DNA from: Candidatus Bathyarchaeota archaeon
GTDB lineage: Archaea; Thermoproteota; CALKCG01; B24; DRYS01
DNA length: 64,000 nt
Assembly (NCBI GenBank): GCA_018396535.1
Contig: JAGTQC010000004.1
Location: 62,001 to 126,000 of the forward strand
Direction: 5' to 3'
A program made the translations under genes and the position numbers. The notes below the pieces were generated by a model. It made no database searches. It was not told the origin of the DNA and saw only the letters and a list, made by a program, of their open reading frames with translations. How positions within the stretch are numbered: the first letter of the stretch is position 1; every line of letters begins with the position of its first letter. This document shows, in pieces, positions 60,570 to 64,000 of the stretch.

Positions 60570-60962
60570 TTGTCAGCTATACCTAATCTTAAAGTACAAT
60601 GTCCATGTGGGCGTATCATAAATCATCCATCAGAGTATAAGCTACTACTCTTAAAGCTGGAGATGAAGGAGATCGATATACTCTGCCCGAACGATGTATG
60701 TTACCTAAGAGAGCTAGGCTACGTAAAATTCGATATTAAGGATTCAAAGCTTATATTCAAAGAGGCTGCATTCTATCCGCCGTTTGTTACATGGAATGCA
60801 AGCCAGTTTGGAAGCGAGAAGGCTGCAGAACTTCTTAAAACCCATCTAAGGATCCTAGTATCTGAGGTTATGGATTGGCCTAGGATTAAAGAAACATACT
60901 TCCGCTACTATACATCATCTGGTGCAAGGAAAGAGGAGGGTTCTGAAGAATCTGGTACATAA
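60570..60962 (+). CDS. Conserved hypothetical protein with Cys pairs
   Basis: 130 aa; CPCGRIINHPSEY...CPNDVC; good coding composition. Confidence 0.5.
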   Translation: MSAIPNLKVQCPCGRIINHPSEYKLLLLKLEMKEIDILCPNDVCYLRELGYVKFDIKDSKLIFKEAAFYPPFVTWNASQFGSEKAAELLKTHLRILVSEVMDWPRIKETYFRYYTSSGARKEEGSEESGT

Positions 60963-61009
60963 TAGGCAGGATGTTCAAATAGCTTCTTCCAGTATATTTC
61001 GTTCCCCCT

Positions 61010-63166
61010 CTATTCTTTCACTATAAAATCTTCAGCCTTCGGAGGTTCTGGTGTTAGACCCTTCCTAGTTCTTATCTCTGTTACTATAGCCTTCTGCATA
61101 GATGCTGGTACCGGAGCCCATCTCGAGAAGCTTAGAGACCAGAATGCTTTACCACTAGTCGTAGACCTCATAACCTCAGCTAGATCGAATGTTTCTGCAG
61201 CAGGTATTTCGCCTATAATCCTAGCTAGATATGCATCCTGGGTTAGACTGACTACTTGTCCACGTTTACCAGTTATTATCCTTATAACGTTACCAACCAT
61301 ATCTAGAGGTGTTTTAACCTCTATACGCATTATAGGCTCTAGTAGTGCCGGGTTTGCTGAAAGCATAGCAGCGTAGATAGCCTGCCTTACAGCTGGTATT
61401 ATCTGTGCAGGTCCTCTATGTGCTGGATCCGAGTGTAATTCTGCATGGTTCAATATCACCTTTACACCTCTCACATACTCTCTACAGAGTGGGCCATCAT
61501 CCATAGCTGATAGGAATCCAGATACTATATAGTCTATAGCTTCATTCAGGTACTGTACACCCTTCGTTCTATCGACTAGTATACATCCATGTTGATCTAT
61601 AGCTAAGACATTTCTAGCATCTTCAGCACTCCACCCTGCATCCCTTAGGATCTTAGTCTTCATCCTCCTATCGAGTTCATCATGCAGCTCTCCACTCATA
61701 ATCTTATCTATAACCTCTGGTTCAAGAGGCTCCGTACTTATGAAGACTCTATTATGCTTATTCGGTGATTTACCCATGAACGGGCCTGCAGATCCTCTAA
61801 TAGTCTCTCTGTAGATTATCGTAGGCTTAGACACTATTATTTCTATACCTGCCTTCTGTATGAGTGTTAACGCTATCTCTATATGGACCTGGCCTAAACC
61901 TGATATCAGGTATTCGCCGCTCTCTTGATCTATATGCGTTACAAGATTCGGATCCTCTATGGATAGCCTTCTAAGGATATCTACTAGCTTAGGTAGATCC
62001 CTACTATACTTTGGCTCTATAGCTACCGTTATCACAGGCTCCGTCACATATCTAACCATCTCGAATGGCACTACATCCTGTATACTCGATATAGTCTCAC
62101 CAGCCCTAGCATCATCTAGACCTAGTAGTGCTGGTATATTGCCTGCAGATAGGCTTCCAACTATCTCCCTTCTAGGTCCCATGTATATGCATACCTGTTG
62201 TACGCGCCCCTTCCTCCTAGCTCCTACCAGGTATACTTCGCTCCCCTCGCTTATCGTTCCAGAAAATAGTCTACCAGTAGCTACTACACCTGCATGTGGA
62301 TCTACAGTTATATTCGATATACACATAACGACTGGGCCATCATCATCGCATGAAAGCATAGCCTTACCTACAGGGCTATCTAGATCTCCCCTCCATATCT
62401 TAGGTATCCTTATCTTCTGTGCATCTATCGGGTTAGGTATATGCCTAATAACCATCTCCAGTATAGCTTCGTGTAGCGGTAGATCCCTAGCTAGCTCCTC
62501 ACTCCTCCCCCTTCTATAAGCTTCCACTATATCCGAGAACTTAACCCCCTTCTTCATAGCTATATCTAACGTTAACCCCCATCTATCTCTAGCAGAACCG
62601 AAGGCAACCTGGTTTAGAGCAGGATTAACCTTCCAGCTTGATCTAAATTCTGGCTCAGCGTATATCTCGATAAGATTATTGAAATCCTTTATTATATTCA
62701 TCAGAGTTTCCTGGATAGCATTCGGTTCTAGCTTAAGCTCGTTTATCAATCTATCGATCTTATTTATGTAGAGTAGTGGTCTAACCCTCTCCTCGAGTGC
62801 TTGTCTAGTAACGGTTTCCGTCTGAGTCATAACACCTTCGACTGCATCTACGACTACTATAGCTCCATCTATAGCTCTCAAGCTCCTCGTAACTTTACCT
62901 GTAAAGTCGATGTGTCCAGGTGTATCTATCAGGTTTATGATATATGGCTTACCTTCAAGCTCGTAGTATAGGCTTATATTAGCTGCTTTAATCGTCATCT
63001 GCCTCTTCTGCTCCTCTTCCATATAGTCTAAAGCTAATGCTTTACCAGCTACGGTAGGCGATAGGAGTCCGGCTGCAGCAAGAAGGCTATCCGTCATCGT
63101 AGTTTTGCCATGATCGACGTGAGCTATTATACCTATATCTTCCGGGGGTGAAGAACCTCCTTTCAC
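61010..63166 (-). CDS. fusA: Translation elongation factor EF-2 (main ORF)
   Basis: IGIIAHVDHGKTTMTDSLLAAAGLLSPTVAGKALALDYMEEEQKRQMTIKAAN; HSDPAHRGPAQ diphthamide region. Confidence 0.96.
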   Translation of the reverse strand: MKGGSSPPEDIGIIAHVDHGKTTMTDSLLAAAGLLSPTVAGKALALDYMEEEQKRQMTIKAANISLYYELEGKPYIINLIDTPGHIDFTGKVTRSLRAIDGAIVVVDAVEGVMTQTETVTRQALEERVRPLLYINKIDRLINELKLEPNAIQETLMNIIKDFNNLIEIYAEPEFRSSWKVNPALNQVAFGSARDRWGLTLDIAMKKGVKFSDIVEAYRRGRSEELARDLPLHEAILEMVIRHIPNPIDAQKIRIPKIWRGDLDSPVGKAMLSCDDDGPVVMCISNITVDPHAGVVATGRLFSGTISEGSEVYLVGARRKGRVQQVCIYMGPRREIVGSLSAGNIPALLGLDDARAGETISSIQDVVPFEMVRYVTEPVITVAIEPKYSRDLPKLVDILRRLSIEDPNLVTHIDQESGEYLISGLGQVHIEIALTLIQKAGIEIIVSKPTIIYRETIRGSAGPFMGKSPNKHNRVFISTEPLEPEVIDKIMSGELHDELDRRMKTKILRDAGWSAEDARNVLAIDQHGCILVDRTKGVQYLNEAIDYIVSGFLSAMDDGPLCREYVRGVKVILNHAELHSDPAHRGPAQIIPAVRQAIYAAMLSANPALLEPIMRIEVKTPLDMVGNVIRIITGKRGQVVSLTQDAYLARIIGEIPAAETFDLAEVMRSTTSGKAFWSLSFSRWAPVPASMQKAIVTEIRTRKGLTPEPPKAEDFIVKE

Positions 63167-63237
63167 CCCTTTCGGATCTGACTCTTATCCTTAACTATAC
63201 CTAATACCTCTGCTACACTCTTATACCTTCCGGGCAT
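63163..63237 (-). CDS. EF-2 N-terminal segment in alternative frame
   Basis: ATG at 63237 reads MPGRYKSVAEVLGIVKDKSQIRKG*, matching the conserved EF-2 N-terminus (MPRYKTVEQVLxLMKD-type); preceded by GGAGGAG SD-like motif. Confidence 0.75.
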   Translation of the reverse strand: MPGRYKSVAEVLGIVKDKSQIRKG

Positions 63238-63361
63238 ATTGAGTATCTCCTCCATTCATAGATTCTCTAAGCATTAGAGCATACTCATACTTCTATAAAC
63301 ATTTCTCTGCAGTATTCAGCAGAAAAGTTATAAAGGTTTCCCCGCCTCTGCTTTCATTGCT

Positions 63362-63715
63362 ATGAGTAGTGAGAAGATACCTCCAGCCGTACAGGAGCAG
63401 CTCGTAAGGGTTCAACAGCTTCAACAAACGTTTCAAGCTGTAGTTGCTCAGAAGCAGCAGCTGGAAGCTGAGCTTATAAGTATAGAGCAGGCTTTAGAGG
63501 AGTTGGAGAAGCTTCCAGATGATGCTACAGTGTATAAGGCTGTAGGACCTCTATTGATAAAGGTTAGTCGTAGCGCTATGGTAGCGGAGCTTAAGGAGAA
63601 GAAGGATCTACTAGATATGAGAATATCAGTTCTATCTAAGCAGGAGGAGAGGACTAGGGAGAAGCTTATAGAAGCTCAACGTAAACTACAAGCGCAGATT
63701 CAAGGTTTAACATAG
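63362..63715 (+). CDS. pfdB: Prefoldin beta subunit
   Basis: 117 aa; PPAVQEQLVRVQQLQQTFQAVVAQKQQLEAELISIEQALEELEKLPDDATVYKAVGPLLIKV. Confidence 0.96.
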   Translation: MSSEKIPPAVQEQLVRVQQLQQTFQAVVAQKQQLEAELISIEQALEELEKLPDDATVYKAVGPLLIKVSRSAMVAELKEKKDLLDMRISVLSKQEERTREKLIEAQRKLQAQIQGLT

Positions 63716-63807
63716 ATCTAGCAGATTCGCTAACTAAAACTTATATCGTACGTAGATCCTTCGGGATAGATATACAGTAGGATTAGATAGCATTTGGAGG
63801 ATCTACT

Positions 63808-64000
63808 TTGCACCATATAGTTAGTATCAGGGATTTATGGTTTAGATATAGAGGATCTGATGAATGGACTCTTAGAGATATAGATCTAGATATAGAGAGG
63901 GGCGAGTTCGTAGTAATAACTGGTAGGAGTGGATGTGGTAAGACTACTCTATGCCGTTGTCTTAACGGTTTAATTCCACAGTTCTATGAAGGGGAGCTTA
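63808..64000 (+). CDS. ECF-type ABC transporter ATPase (truncated by window end)
   Basis: TTG start preceded by [71 protein letters not shown]; not in ORF track. Confidence 0.85.
   Translation, partial: MHHIVSIRDLWFRYRGSDEWTLRDIDLDIERGEFVVITGRSGCGKTTLCRCLNGLIPQFYEGEL

Noticed and set aside
1-64000. CRISPR array, IS element, integrase or toxin-antitoxin pair
   Set aside because: None seen. Repeats found are intragenic (CDC48, coiled coil) or single inverted repeats, and the RHH-like genes lack a toxin partner

Overview
The window is a gene-dense archaeal chromosome segment. Gene content points to the TACK/Thermoproteota: Topo VI, aIF1A, Spt4/RpoE1, thermosome, archaeal PEP carboxylase, archaeal-type r-proteins, EF-2 and CDC48. 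It is not a mobile element. I found no CRISPR array, IS element or integrase. Housekeeping blocks include S13-S4 with S11 inverted, TopoVIB/A-KH-Rio1-aIF1A, RpoE1-Spt4, S24e-S27ae, a truncated S10-type cluster (L3-L4-L23-L2-S19), thermosome, PFOR plus a geranylgeranyl-reductase-like gene, CDC48, FEN1, EF-2 and prefoldin beta. Metabolic blocks include LysJ/LysY/HICDH-like genes, SufCB, and a probable sugar or aminosugar pathway. There are two tRNAs, Asn(GTT) and Glu(TTC). The most interesting observations are: (1) EF-2's conserved N-terminus, with its own Shine-Dalgarno, lies in a different frame and joins the main ORF only by a -1 shift at A-AAG-GGG-TGA; (2) the S-layer-like gene is split by a +1 shift, also at a TGA; (3) lysine 2,3-aminomutase sits beside two convergent D-Ala-D-Ala-ligase-like ATP-grasp genes, one cut by the window edge; (4) tandem RHH plus V4R-like paralogs lie next to the S-layer gene, whose promoter carries phased TGTATACGT repeats; (5) a GC-rich intergenic element closed by a 6-bp stem may be a structured ncRNA. 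Function calls come from recognising protein motifs by eye; no searches were run.
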